Assembly (NCBI GenBank): GCA_949825045.1
Contig: OX463809.1
Coordinates: 833,501-897,500 of the forward strand
Length of the DNA: 64,000 bases
Direction: 5' to 3'
Source of the DNA: Argyresthia goedartella
Lineage: Eukaryota; Arthropoda; Insecta; Lepidoptera; Argyresthiidae
Shown: piece after piece, positions 29,570 through 40,715 of the stretch
Numbering within the stretch: position 1 is the stretch's first letter
Layout of the letters: every line of letters begins with the position of its first letter
Program-made: the position numbers and the translations under genes
The notes under the pieces: model-generated
Seen by the model: the letters and a program-made list of their open reading frames with translations, nothing else
Told to the model about the DNA's origin: nothing
The model's database searches: none

Positions 29570-30817
29570 ATGAGTTGCGTAGCCTGCAAGCAACACGTGA
29601 ATATAGCTGAACGAATATCATGCTACACATGTAAAAACAACTTCCACTACAAATGCCTGAATATAACAGAAGACTTCTATGTGAAAAATAAACAAAACTA
29701 TGACTACTCCTGGAAATGCCCGACTTGTAAACCAACAGACAGACGAAATAGAAACGAAAACACCCCGGTACGAAATGCCAACACGCCCAATAATATAAGC
29801 AACCCGGAAAACTATCCCTTGAACACCGGCGGTGTCACCATGAGGAAAAAAAGCTCAACAGCAGATACAGATACCTCTTTGTTTAATAACACAAGCTTAT
29901 TGGGAGATACTATCCGCCCAGAATCTCCAAAACAGAAAGACATTTCCCCCAACGAAATAAGCCTTCAAAGTCTGAAAGAGATGTTTGATATGCAACTAAA
30001 GGAAAATAACCGGACCTTATTATCACAATTGAAGTCTACTATTCAAATTGAAATAAACAAAGCAATATCAGAATTAAAGGCAGATATTTCACTTGAAACA
30101 TCTAAATTAACTAAAGAAAACTGCCTAAGAAAACTAGATATTCAACTCTTAGCTACCAAAATAGACCAGTTAAATAAAGAAAACGAAAAACTAAAACAGG
30201 AAATAGAAGACCTTATACACAAGTCCCCCGCCACCTTATCTATAAATTCCCAAATACCACCCGAAAACCACAGAAAGAAAATAGTACTCTACGGTCTAGA
30301 CGAGTACTACAAAGAAGACGAAAATGACCTGCACTGCCGAATAATTGATATTTTCAGAGACATAATGCATGTAGAGCTGACAGGCTACATAGAAGATACA
30401 CATCGCATTGGAAAATTTACTAAATCTAACCGCCGACCACTCGTCATAGAGTTATTAAGCAAAAGAATGACAAAATACATCGTAGAGAATAGCCGTTGCT
30501 TTCAAGGAACACGACTGACTGTATCTGAATACCTGGACAAAAACGCGAGAGAACAACGAAAAAACATGCGACAAGAAATGTTAAACGCTCGAGAAAAAGG
30601 AAAACATGCAATAATACGCGACAATAAGCTGTATATAGATGGAAAGAAAATTGATATAAATACGACCCAAACACAACACAACGAACCTGACACCAATGTA
30701 GAGACAACAGATCAACAAAATAACATAAATAACAACTACAGGGGGAGAGCGGAGGATTCCCATCACAACAACTACTTCAATAACTCCCAAAACAGTTCCT
30801 TTCGAAGACAAAGATGA
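29570..30817 (+). CDS. LINE ORF1: PHD finger, coiled coil, FP-like RNA-binding domain
   Basis: 415 residues. The N-terminal PHD-like finger 'MSCVACKQHVNIAERISCYT' continues to 'CPTCKP' with the usual Cys4-His-Cys3 pattern. Residues of about 130-215 are a long coiled coil. Residues of about 230-360 form the Baculo_FP-type block ('KKIVLYGLDEYY', 'DTHRIGKFTKSNRRPLVIEL', 'RLTVSEYLDKNAREQR'). The tail is Asn/Gln-rich. As in related LINEs it should bind element RNA and assist target-primed reverse transcription. ORF2 starts 13 nt downstream. No internal stop. Confidence 0.88.
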   Translation: MSCVACKQHVNIAERISCYTCKNNFHYKCLNITEDFYVKNKQNYDYSWKCPTCKPTDRRNRNENTPVRNANTPNNISNPENYPLNTGGVTMRKKSSTADTDTSLFNNTSLLGDTIRPESPKQKDISPNEISLQSLKEMFDMQLKENNRTLLSQLKSTIQIEINKAISELKADISLETSKLTKENCLRKLDIQLLATKIDQLNKENEKLKQEIEDLIHKSPATLSINSQIPPENHRKKIVLYGLDEYYKEDENDLHCRIIDIFRDIMHVELTGYIEDTHRIGKFTKSNRRPLVIELLSKRMTKYIVENSRCFQGTRLTVSEYLDKNAREQRKNMRQEMLNAREKGKHAIIRDNKLYIDGKKIDINTTQTQHNEPDTNVETTDQQNNINNNYRGRAEDSHHNNYFNNSQNSSFRRQR

Positions 30818-30830
30818 ATATTTTAATGTA

Positions 30831-33680
30831 ATGTTCCAGAACTTCCAAAGCCTTTATAATAAACAGGATTTACTAGAAACATTCATTAACCAGAACCCGA
30901 AATATAATGCCATATGTATATCTGAAACCTGGCTAACAGAAGCAAAAATAGCGCTACTCAAGTTTAGCAGATATAAACTAGCAACGACCTTCTGTCGACA
31001 AAATAGAGTTGGAGGCGGTGTGTGCATTCTACTACAAGACCATATAGAATATGAAGAGATAGTAGAGATCGCCGATATGTCTATTGAATATATACTTGAA
31101 ATATGTGCAGTAAAAATAACAAGTGAAAACCTAATTGTAGTATCGTTATACTGGAATAGGAGAGAGGAGGACGTTTTTTATGATCGATTAAATACAATGC
31201 TTAACCATCTTAACAATAAATTCTTCCGGTTTAATATTGTAATAGGAGGAGACTTTAATACAGATATGCTTAATAAAAATCCGAAGACAAGTAAACTTCT
31301 AGAATCTATGTTAAAATTCAAATTAACCCAGCACATACAACAGACAACACACCACACAGCAACCTCATCAACATGTCTAGACCTAATATTTACAAATCTA
31401 AATAAAAACATATTTCACACCTCAGTAGAAGAATTTGGATTTTGTAATCACTCCGCAGTCATATTACATCTGAAACTACCTAAACCCATACAGAAAATAA
31501 CTTGGTTTAAAAGAAAAAGATTATTTAACAGCAAAAATATGAAATTATTTAAAACACAATTAAAGAAAATCGACTGGTACAATTTTTTTAATACAAACAC
31601 CGATATAAATAATAATTATATTTTATTCCATAACACAATACATAAAATATTAAATGAATGCATACCCATACGTAGAATAAAGATACAAAGTAATAATAAA
31701 AAACACTGGCTAACAGTAGGAATAAGAAAATCATGCGAAACAAAAAGATTATTAAAAATCCTAACAATTAAATCTAAATACAATAAAATACTAACCGATT
31801 ACTATAAAAAATATGAAAAAACTCTGAAAAAAACTATAAATATCGCTAAAAAAAACAATTTTAAGAGAAAAATTACCCAATCAAATAATATAACGAAAAC
31901 TATGTGGGATATAGTAAATGAATGCACCAACAAAATACCACAAAGAGATTATAATGACATCAATCTACAAAAAAATGATACAGTTATCTCAGATCCACAT
32001 AGAGTAGTAGAAACATTTAATGACTACTTTGCAACAGTGGGCAATGACGCAGAGAGCACTACATCGGAATCTACAAACCGCCCAACGACTCACCAATCCG
32101 AAAGAAACATGTTCCTCTATCCTGTAACCCAACGAGAAGTCTATAACTTACTTAGAAACTTAAAACCTAAAAATAGTCATGGCATAGATGACTTACCTCC
32201 TAAATTATTAAAACAATGTGCAGAAGAGTTGTCACTACCTTTTTACCACATGATAAATCAATCTTTTACCGAAGGCACTCTTCCAGACTTACTCAAAGTT
32301 GCTCTCATTAAGCCAAAACATAAGAAAAACTCTAAACTTGAAACAACAAACTACCGTCCAATTGCTCTCCTACCGACGGCTTCTAAGATATTTGAAAAGG
32401 CGATCTGTAATAGAGTCTATAAATTTTGTGAAAAATTTAAACTTTTTAACGAAAGCCAGAACGGATTCCGTAAAAAACGATCTACAACCTTAGCGGTTTA
32501 CAAATACATACAAACAGCTATAAATATGATTAATGATAAGAAATATGCCATAGGTATTCTACTGGATATGGCGAAAGCCTATGATAGAGTCCGGCACGAT
32601 ATATTGCTAGATAAATTATATGGAATGGGAATACGAGGAGAAACCCATAAATGGTTCGCCTCTTACCTAAGCAATAGAAAGCAATTGGTAGAAATAGAAT
32701 ATTTTAACAAAAATTGTAACGAAATTATAAAAATCCAGTCTGACACTAAAGTTGTAAAAGGCTCAATACCTCAAGGCGGCGCTATAAGTTGTTTATTATT
32801 CTTAATTTACATAAATGATTTCCCCAAAATCTTAAATGACCCATGTGTCTTGTTTGCCGACGATATCTCAATCCTTACACCTTGCACAAATAACCTAGAA
32901 ATAAATAATAAACTACAAACTATCCTTAACAATACTACAAAATGGCTAAGTGATCATAACCTGCAGATTAATTTCAAAAAAACAAAATTAATGTTATTTC
33001 ATCCACCTCAAAAAACATCAATAGACATAAATTTCACATTTAACAACATCAAACTAAAAACAGTGAGTACATTTTCCCTATTAGGTTTAAATACAAATAT
33101 AAATTGGAAAGCACATATCCAAAAACTACGTTCTAAACTATCCAGATTTGCATATGCCCTCCGGGAGGTTAAAAAAACAACAGATTTAAAAACAGCCCTT
33201 GTTACCTACTACGCCTACGCATATGCATGGCTTAGTTATGGTATCTTATTATGGGGTAACAGCACAGACGCACCAAGCTTATTCACACTCCAAAAGCGAC
33301 TCATACGCATACTAGTAAATATACATCCTCAAGACAGCTGTAGGCCATACTTTAAAGAACACAAAATACTCACACTTCCAAGTATCTACATATTAGAAAC
33401 GTGTAAATTTGTCCGAAAATACCCCGAATTATATACAAAACGCCAAGATCAAATGTCGACAAACCACAACCTGCGACCACGAAAGGGACTGGCGCTACCA
33501 CCTTCTCGACTAAATATTCACTCAACAAGCCCATTATCAATGACCGCGAAAATTTATAATAAATTACCAGAACATTTGACAACAGAAACTAAAGACACCA
33601 TATTAATAAGATCATTAAAACAACTTTTGACCACAAAATGTTACTATAATTTAAACGATTACTTGAATGACAAATTATAA
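30831..33680 (+). CDS. LINE ORF2: APE endonuclease and reverse transcriptase, uninterrupted
   Basis: 949 residues. The endonuclease occupies residues of about 1-225 ('CISETWLTEAK', 'IVVSLYWNR', 'IGGDFNTDML', 'STCLDLIFTN'). Its final catalytic motif, normally SDH, reads 'GFCNHSAVIL', with Asn (codon 31446-31448) in place of the conserved Asp. RT motifs are 'NYRPIALLPTASKIFEK', 'NGFRKKRSTTLAVY', 'ILLDMAKAYDRVRHD', 'SIPQGGAISCLLFLIYIND' and 'LFADDISIL'. The C-terminus is 'WLSYGILLWGNS' to 'YYNLNDYLNDKL'. No RNase H domain. The ORF has no frameshift, unlike nearly all other LINE ORF2s here. Confidence 0.9.
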   Translation: MFQNFQSLYNKQDLLETFINQNPKYNAICISETWLTEAKIALLKFSRYKLATTFCRQNRVGGGVCILLQDHIEYEEIVEIADMSIEYILEICAVKITSENLIVVSLYWNRREEDVFYDRLNTMLNHLNNKFFRFNIVIGGDFNTDMLNKNPKTSKLLESMLKFKLTQHIQQTTHHTATSSTCLDLIFTNLNKNIFHTSVEEFGFCNHSAVILHLKLPKPIQKITWFKRKRLFNSKNMKLFKTQLKKIDWYNFFNTNTDINNNYILFHNTIHKILNECIPIRRIKIQSNNKKHWLTVGIRKSCETKRLLKILTIKSKYNKILTDYYKKYEKTLKKTINIAKKNNFKRKITQSNNITKTMWDIVNECTNKIPQRDYNDINLQKNDTVISDPHRVVETFNDYFATVGNDAESTTSESTNRPTTHQSERNMFLYPVTQREVYNLLRNLKPKNSHGIDDLPPKLLKQCAEELSLPFYHMINQSFTEGTLPDLLKVALIKPKHKKNSKLETTNYRPIALLPTASKIFEKAICNRVYKFCEKFKLFNESQNGFRKKRSTTLAVYKYIQTAINMINDKKYAIGILLDMAKAYDRVRHDILLDKLYGMGIRGETHKWFASYLSNRKQLVEIEYFNKNCNEIIKIQSDTKVVKGSIPQGGAISCLLFLIYINDFPKILNDPCVLFADDISILTPCTNNLEINNKLQTILNNTTKWLSDHNLQINFKKTKLMLFHPPQKTSIDINFTFNNIKLKTVSTFSLLGLNTNINWKAHIQKLRSKLSRFAYALREVKKTTDLKTALVTYYAYAYAWLSYGILLWGNSTDAPSLFTLQKRLIRILVNIHPQDSCRPYFKEHKILTLPSIYILETCKFVRKYPELYTKRQDQMSTNHNLRPRKGLALPPSRLNIHSTSPLSMTAKIYNKLPEHLTTETKDTILIRSLKQLLTTKCYYNLNDYLNDKL

Positions 33681-34038
33681 ATTAAAAATACATATAGAAC
33701 TAACCCAGTAACATAATATGTATAAATACTTAAATAATAATAATAATATAAATAAATAATAACATAATATAAATAAATAAAATATTTATAAATAATATAT
33801 ATAAATAAATATAATACATATTAACAATGACATAGACAATTACAGAAATATCACCTTTTCCATCTAGATAAGTACTCAAATTATAATTTAATAAGGGTTA
33901 TAATTAAAAATAATTATAATACTATAATGTCGTCCTCTCTCATATTGCTGTGCCTGAACAAGGTCCATAATGTTGTAACTTTATAATATAACTTTATAAC
34001 TGTGGAATGCAATAAATATACTTGATACTTGATACTTG

Positions 34039-34200
34039 ACTGGAAGGCTCCCGTCCAATACCATCAACCATACCGTCGGCCGCAGCCGGGAGCTCCACCG
34101 CAACCGCGCAACATGAGACCTGCCGCGACGAGGAGTCGGCCGCTGCCCTCATCGAGGATGTCGTCGCAGTATCAGCGGCCTCACCAGAACCAGCGCCGCT
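34039..34200 (+). pseudogene. DIRS gag-like C-terminal tail
   Basis: Resumes directly after the LINE tail with 'DWKAPVQYHQPYRRPQPGAP' and an Arg/Pro/Gln-rich end before a stop near 34200. It continues the gag broken at 28165. Confidence 0.6.
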
Positions 34201-34632
34201 AACATCGGTAAATTACGCAGGTAGTGTACCCCTGTACTATAGCCAATGGCTTAGGATAACTAACGACCCTATTGTTCTATCGTACATTAAGGGTTACAAG
34301 ATACCTTTTGTTCAACCCGATGTGCAACATAGCATACCTTAAATAATAAACACTCTGGAACAAAGACAGATTGATGACTCAATCTCAGATCTATCATCTA
34401 TAGGTGCCATTAGTAGGTGTTTATCCTGCCGCGGTCAATTCTTATCGAGCATATTCCTGATACCGAAACCAAATGGCAAAATGCGTTTCATCTTAAATTT
34501 AAAAACCTTGAACAAGTTGTGGAAACGCATCACTTTAAGCTAGAAGATTTAAGAACAGCATTAAAACTGATTTCACATGATGTATATCTAGCAAAAATTT
34601 ACATTAAAGAAAAGTTGCTTAGTGCCCAGTAA
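34200..34632 (+). pseudogene. DIRS reverse transcriptase, N-terminal part
   Basis: One frame reads 'PIVLSYIKGYKIPFVQPDVQ' then 'GAISRCLSCRGQFLSSIFLI' and 'PKPNGKMRFILNLKNLNK'. A shifted frame gives 'THHFKLEDLRTALKLISHDV' with the approach to the first catalytic Asp ('AKIYIKEK', normally AxIDLKDAYF), where the Asp is changed to Tyr. A stop near 34325 and a frameshift near 34520 are present. The palm with the catalytic YxDD is missing; the sequence is replaced by a LINE 3' end. Confidence 0.7.
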
Positions 34633-34856
34633 ATATTCAATTCAATTCAATTCAATTCAAAATATTTATTTCAGATAGCATACATTTTGACACATATACA
34701 TCCATAGGTAGATATTATTTTATCATTATAAAAAAGTTTAAAATTAAACTAAATACATCATCCATCATCCTTGAATAATAAATAACACCCACACTCACAC
34801 CCTGCTCACACAGTCACACACACCCTCTCACACACACAAAACATCGTCCTAAAATA
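34633..34856 (-). mobile_element. LINE 3' end with (ATTCA)n tail
   Basis: On the minus strand a short 3' UTR ends with AAATAAATATTTTGAATTG and an ATTCA-type pentamer tail (34635-34662 on +). It contains CACACA-rich sequence but no ORF. It replaced the RT palm region of the DIRS element. Confidence 0.55.
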
Positions 34857-35790
34857 TGAATGATGAAAATATTGCATTTTCTTAGGATATCGCATAGATT
34901 CTGAAAAACTCCAGGTCGGTTTGCCATATGAAAAAATCTGCCGAATAGTGTAAGAAATAGACAAGTTTCTTGCCCTAAAGCGTTGTAAGATCAGAGAATT
35001 TGCTCAGAGGATTACTGATTTCTGCATGTCCAGCTATTGAATGTGGCTGGATGTACACGAAATCTTTAGAACGGTTAAAATATTTAAATTTAAAACCTAA
35101 TCTCGACTATAATACTTACATGAATATTCCAGATTCAAAAAATGACATAAGAAAATCTGTCTGTAAAATCAAAGATGATACATACTTCCTGGAGATTTTT
35201 ACAGATGCCTCAACTACGGGGTGGGGACAGTCTGTGGGGAGCAGAAGGCTAGCGGTCCGTGGTCAGAGCAGGAACGTACATATCATGTTAATTACCTAGT
35301 GATACTGGCAGCCTTCTTAGGGTTAAAAACATTCACGAAGAACTTATCAAACTGCCAAGTACTAATAAGAGTAGATAATACCACTGGGCTTTCATATATT
35401 AACCGGATGAGGGGTATCCAATACCCACACCTCACCGCAATAACTAAGCAGCTGTGGCAGTGATGCGAATCTAGGCAATATTTTTTTTCGCGTCTCACGT
35501 AAGCTCGAAAGATGATATTCTTGCGGATAAGGAATCTCGTAAAGTACATCCTGATATTGAATGGCAATTATCCGAAGCAGGGATCCAACAAATTGTCACA
35601 AAACTGGATACTCCGGCTGTAGATCTTTTCGCTAGTAGGGCCAATAAAAAATGTGAACAGTACATATCTTGGACTCCAGATCCAGACGCCATAGCCGTAA
35701 ATGCCTTTACTGTCACATGGTCACATTATTTCTTTTACGCATTCCCTCCTTTTTCGATAATATTAAAATCACTAAGAAATCTCTGACCGG
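34857..35790 (+). pseudogene. DIRS RT C-terminus and RNase H
   Basis: Frames follow one another: 'FLGYRIDSEKLQVGLPYEKI', 'LLISACPAIECGWMYTKSLE', 'YFLEIFTDASTTGWG' (first RNase H Asp), 'GPWSEQERTYHVNYL', 'CQVLIRVDNTTGLSYINRMR', and 'DKESRKVHPDIEWQLSEAGI' to 'FFYAFPPFSIILKSL'. This is the RNase H of DIRS-like elements. Frameshifts occur near 35225 and 35465. It stops at about 35790, where a LINE fragment begins. Confidence 0.75.
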
Positions 35791-35794
35791 GCTA

Positions 35795-36378
35795 CTTTTG
35801 CCCCTGCGATGTATCCTCAACCGTGGAGGCACTGAATGCTGACCTCGAGAATGTGAAAGACTGGGCCTTATCATACGGGTTGTTGGTAAACCCGACCAAA
35901 TCACAAGCCTTGCTTTTAGGAACCAGGCACACGCTTTCCTTGATACAAAAACATATTGTTCCTGTGTTATATAATGGCATTACAATAGAGTATAGAGATC
36001 AGGCGAAAAACCTTGGGGTTATTTTTGACAACCTGCTGTCTTGGTCTCCACATGTCAGCGAGGTCAGCAGACGGGTCTTTGCGTCTTTTCACTCCCTCAG
36101 GCGTTTGCAGTACTTCTTGCCACGGCAAACCAAAATCACCCTTGCTCAGTCCCTTCTTCTGCCGCTAATCGACTACGCCGATGTCTGTTGGGCGAGCGCG
36201 AACGAAGATCTACTGAACAAACTCGAACGACTTCAGAATCTTGGGATTCGGTTTATCTTCGGGTTACGCTAATTCGACCATGTTTCTCAATATCGCAAAG
36301 AGTTGGGGTGGCATCCAATCCGTCGTCGCCGAGACACTCATATTCTCTCTTATCTTTTCAGTATATTGAAAAACCCGC
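35795..36378 (+). pseudogene. CR1-like LINE RT C-terminal fragment
   Basis: Encodes 'EALNADLENVKDWALSYGLL', 'GITIEYRDQAKNLGVIFDNL' and 'LIDYADVCWASANEDLLNKL' (RT thumb), then in a shifted frame 'SQYRKELGWHPIRRRRDTHI'. Truncated at both ends. Same family as 22176-22463. Confidence 0.72.
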
Positions 36379-36839
36379 GCTACCCGCTACCGCGCTAAGA
36401 GTTGGCGCGCGTGAACGCCTCGAGTGCACATCAAATCTAAGTCGCTCCTTAATTTTAATCAAATTAGTCCGTTTTTTGTTACTATATTAATTAAATTTTT
36501 TATACAGTTGATAGCTAACATGAGAATCTATAAATGACATAAACCTAAGTTTCTGTGACAAGTGAAAGTGGTGTAATCAGAGTAATTATAATTCGGCTTA
36601 CATAAACCTAAGTCGAGAGTTTGTTTTCGCTGTGTCACTCATCGGCTCATCGCAAATGACTTTCAAAGTCGGTCAACGACCTACATATCGTTTACTCGCT
36701 CGGGTGCTTGAATCCATCCCTGTCGACGAAACCCCCACCTCACAGGTCGCTGACCGCGCTGCGCTCGCGTCACACACACAAACAGGGGGTCGCCTGATCA
36801 GCTGACGAGTACAACCTTTGCCTACCTTTCATCGATATC
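36379..36839 (+). other. Probable 5' leader of the following LINE
   Basis: No ORF is supported. A CG-rich 5' part (36600-36830) ends at the ORF1 start; the exact LINE 5' boundary is not visible. Confidence 0.35.
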
Positions 36840-37931
36840 ATGGATAAAATGAAGTGCGCTGCCTGCGAGATGCCTATAGTCGCTACCAGCCTATTGCAAT
36901 GTCGTCCCTCTCGCGCCACGTATCATTTTGAATGTCTGAGTATGACGGCTGAGTATTATACGAGCAATATAGCAAAGCTCCGGCTAAACTGGCACTGCCC
37001 ACCCTGCGTGAATGTTACCCGCCGGCCTAGGTCTGACAGCACCCCGATCCGAAAGCAATTTGATGTTACGAAGTTTACGCTTGACGATACGTCGACTACT
37101 GATGTCTCAAATATATCTTGTGACGAAATAAAAAACTCTACTGCCATAAATATTGAGCAGTTTTCGTCGTTACTCGACACGAAACTTGAAAGCATCAAGG
37201 GATCGTTAAGTCGTGAAATAAACCAAGCGTTTTTAAAACTGCATACGGAGCTATCTAGTTTGACCGCCAGACTTACAACAGTTGAGTCTGAAAATGAGAA
37301 CCTGAAATCCCAGATCGAGCTACTGCGATCTGTGCAGAGTCTACCTAACGACTCCCAGCATGTGTCCGCGCTACGGGAGGAGATCACTGAACTCAAGACG
37401 GAGATCCGTGACAGAGACCGAACAGACCTGCTAAGCGATGTCGACATCACCGGCGTACCTGAGTATGAGGAGGAGTCTCTCGGCCACGTTGTGATGCTGG
37501 TGGCGCAGAAGTTCGGCATGGCCCTGGAAGAGCGCGACCTGGTGAGCGTGTATCGCGCTGGCCCCAAGCGCCTCCCAGACGCCGGAGGGGTGCCGCCCCG
37601 CCCGCGCCCCATTGTGGTACGACTAGCGCGACGCTCGCTACGGGACGATCTCATCAAGCAAGCCCGCGTCCGCCGCGGCGCCACCACATCTGATCTCGGC
37701 CTCCCGCCCCATGTGCCCATGAAGCTTTTTGTCAATGAGAGGCTATCGAAGCTAAACAGGGCTTTGTTCGGAAAGGCGCGTAAGCTAGGAGATGAACAGA
37801 AGTGGAGGTTTGTGTGGACCAAGGAGGGCAGAGTTTATGCCCGACGTCATGTCGGCGCGGAAGGTTTCCCCATAAAAACTGAAAGTGACCTGGAGCGAGT
37901 TTTTGGGGTGAGCCTAAGTTCGGTGCAATAG
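36840..37931 (+). CDS. LINE ORF1: PHD finger, coiled coil, FP-like domain
   Basis: 363 residues without interruption. The PHD-like finger is 'MKCAACEMPIVATSLLQC' through 'NWHCPPC'. A coiled coil covers residues of about 120-200 ('SSLTARLTTVESENENLKSQ'). The C-terminal FP-like block has 'DVDITGVPEYEEESLGHVVM', 'DLVSVYRAGPKRLPDAG' and 'KWRFVWTKEGRVYARRHVG'. The RNA-binding half is unusually GC-rich (about 37440-37700) compared with the AT-rich body. ORF2 starts 455 nt downstream, a longer gap than in neighbouring LINEs. Confidence 0.85.
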   Translation: MDKMKCAACEMPIVATSLLQCRPSRATYHFECLSMTAEYYTSNIAKLRLNWHCPPCVNVTRRPRSDSTPIRKQFDVTKFTLDDTSTTDVSNISCDEIKNSTAINIEQFSSLLDTKLESIKGSLSREINQAFLKLHTELSSLTARLTTVESENENLKSQIELLRSVQSLPNDSQHVSALREEITELKTEIRDRDRTDLLSDVDITGVPEYEEESLGHVVMLVAQKFGMALEERDLVSVYRAGPKRLPDAGGVPPRPRPIVVRLARRSLRDDLIKQARVRRGATTSDLGLPPHVPMKLFVNERLSKLNRALFGKARKLGDEQKWRFVWTKEGRVYARRHVGAEGFPIKTESDLERVFGVSLSSVQ

Positions 37932-38386
37932 ACTATGTCAAAACAATAATCGATACAAACCGATACTATTACAATCTACTCCTGGTTTTGCAATCAAGCT
38001 GCCTTTTGTTTTTTGCATGTTGTAACTATGTTGTGTTCATAATTAATAATAAATTTGTTGATAACTGTGATACAAATCGCTATTATGGTCACAAACCGAT
38101 ACTATTTACTGCTTTGCTATTAAGTTTTTTTTTTGCTTTTTGCTTGTTTGGTATATATTGTATTAATTTGTGTAATATGTAATGTACCGATAATTACGAT
38201 GAAAATATTTAGAATATGCGAGTATAGGGTTACTATGTTGATTTGTGATCGCGCGACAACGCTTGACGAGGAAATTATTTTTCTGCTTATTTTGCACTAT
38301 TTTTCTGTTATGTTTTTATTTGTCCAATTCCGGCCCCGCTCATTTCTATTCTACTTACTTTTCTTTATTTCTAACTGTCCCACGTA

Positions 38387-40715
38387 ATGGCTAATTGTGA
38401 ATTTCTGAAAGTTGGCTTTTTTAACGCGGGTTCACTTGGTACAAATCACGATGAATTCATAGGTGCACTCATGAGGGAGTTGCCCCATGTGATCGCGATA
38501 AACGAGACTTGGCTCCGGGCTGGACAGGAAGGCAAGGCGCCGAAGGTTCCGGGCTATAGACTGAGGCATGTACCGCGTCCGCTGCACATACGGCGCGGGC
38601 TGGGGGGGGAGTAGGTTTTTATGTACGAAGCGGAGTGGTCGCACGGACCTGTCCACACCCGGCTCCCACGGCACATATTGAACAACTGTGGATCTCGATT
38701 AATGTCAAGTCGACTAGGGTTATAATTGGCACTGCTTATCGTCCTGATTGGTTCGAGGTAGATGACTTACTTGACGCCCTCACGGATTCTTTCACGGCCT
38801 TTTCTAATTACGATAAGGTAGTGCTTTTAGGTGATTTTAATATAGATATTTTAGATACCGCTGATAGTGCAACGATGCGTCTAAATGATTTCCTTAGAAG
38901 CATGAATATCAGAAATGTTGTCTCAGAGCCGACACATTTTACATCCCATAGTGCTACACTTCTTGACTTGCTGTGCACTGATGTGTCCGTGTCTTGCGTC
39001 TCATTACTGAACATTCCTCACCAGGGCCATGTAATGGTTATGGCAACTTTGAAGATCAAAAAGGAAAAAATTAAACCACGTTATAGTGTGAACAGACCTA
39101 TACGAAAAATAAACTTAGAACATTTTAATTCTGATCTAAATTTGATCGACTGGGAAGATGTCTTGTTGTACTCTCCGTTGATGATATGGTAGAACGTTTT
39201 GGGAGGCACCTTTTAGAGCTATATGACAAACATGCCCCGTTAACCAAGACTATGATTAGGGGCAAACCGACACCTTGGCTTACAAGTAATATACTTCTGA
39301 TGATGCGGTTACGTGATCAGGCGCATGCTTGTTCACGCATATCAAAAACTGAACAGGATAGAGAGCAGTATAAGTCTCTAAAGCATATTGTTAATGTGGC
39401 ATTATATGGTGAGAAGAAAGCTTATTTTGAGCAACACATCAACAATCACATTCATAATTCTAAAAAATTATGGAAAACCTTAAATCATAAAATTTTACCA
39501 AATTTTAAAAATAATCGTGGTTTACCTGAACATTTCAATGATCCTGATCAAATTAATTCCAACTTTTTAAAAGTTCCTGGCGCTGGTGCGGTTTCTATTT
39601 CACGTCTAACCTATTTTGAATTTAATAGATACAGTCAGGCTGAGTTTTTCTTAGACCAGGTAGATGAGAGCTATGTAGCCAAAACAATCCTTGCCATAAG
39701 TTCAAATGCTAGAGGAGCTGATGGAAAAACCGAAGTTATGATTTTACTAACCCTGCCTCGTACTCTTGAAGTCATAACTGCTATTGTAAATAGGTCTATA
39801 GCCTCTTCAATTTTTCCATCCCAATGGAAGACTGCGAATGTCCGTCCTATACCGAAAATTGACAACCCTGTAAATATAAGTGACCTACGTGCAATAAGTA
39901 TCTTACCGTATCTATCTAAAATTCTGGAAAAAGTGATATATAACCAGGTCTCAAAGTACTGAGAGAGTAATAACATCCTGCCTCAGCGCCAGTCCGGGTT
40001 CAGAAAGTGGCGTAGCACTGCGTCGGCCCTGTTAGATGTGGTGGATAATATCCTGTCTTCTCAGGACCAGGGCAGGGGAACCATACTCGCTCTCCTAGAT
40101 TTTTCCAGGGCTTTTGATGCTTTAAATATTCCACTACTGCTGTCAAAACTGGCTTTCTATGGCTTCGATGTTCCTACCATAAAATGGTTTAGTAGCTACC
40201 TTAGCAATCGCTGTCAACGGGTAGTGCTGGATAAGACAGACGGATCTCAGATGCAGTCACAGCTAGCTACCCTTAATAGAGGAGTCCCACAAGGATCCAT
40301 ACTTGGACCCCTTCTGTTTATAATATATAGTGCAGACATCACTCGAAGTATAATTAACAGTAGTTATCACTTGTATGCCGATGATCTTCAAATTTATATA
40401 TCAGTTGACAATGATTCCCGTATGGGAGTGGAGGCTCTGAATGAAGATCTGGGCCGTATATCGCAATGGGCGTCTTCTAACACTCTAGTCCTTAACCCAA
40501 ATAAATCGAAGTGTATGATATTGGGCTCAAAAAATCAAATACAGGCAATAGCTATGCATGATCCGAAGGTCCTGGTAAATGGGGTCGCCATTACACGGGT
40601 CCGGGAAGCACGAAACCTGGGTCTTCTTATGGATGACAGACTTCGTTTTGAGGGACATGTCCTTGAGGTTGCAAGGAATTGCTTCTATAGGCTATATATA
40701 ATTGCAGTGGGGACC
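38387..40715 (+). pseudogene. LINE ORF2, endonuclease and most of RT
   Basis: Three frames. 38387-38614: 'LKVGFFNAGSLGTNHDEFIG' and 'VIAINETWLRA'. After a G-run slip near 38608, 38635-39192: 'IIGTAYRPDWFEV', 'VVLLGDFNIDILD' and 'SHSATLLDLLC'. From 39186: 'GKPTPWLTSNILLMMRLRDQ', 'SGFRKWRSTASALLDVV', 'ALLDFSRAFDALNI', 'VPQGSILGPLLFIIYSADI' and the catalytic 'LYADDLQIY'. A TGA at 39960-39962 lies in frame. The final endonuclease SDH motif is not conserved ('IPHQGHVMVM'). The coding sense breaks at about 40700, where family A is inserted, and resumes at 41545. Confidence 0.82.

Larger units (their letters stand above)
29040..34038 (+). mobile_element. CR1-like LINE with both ORFs intact
   Basis: About 530 bp of 5' leader, ORF1 (29570-30817), ORF2 (30831-33680), an AT-rich 3' UTR and a TTGATAC-repeat tail at 34017-34038. 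The right edge abuts DIRS gag coding sequence directly. The left edge abuts an R1-like fragment, so two insertions share one site in gag. Intact ORFs suggest a recent insertion. Confidence 0.85.

Noticed and set aside
36956..37822. 288-codon minus-strand open frame
   Set aside because: Antisense shadow of the LINE ORF1 at 36840-37931.
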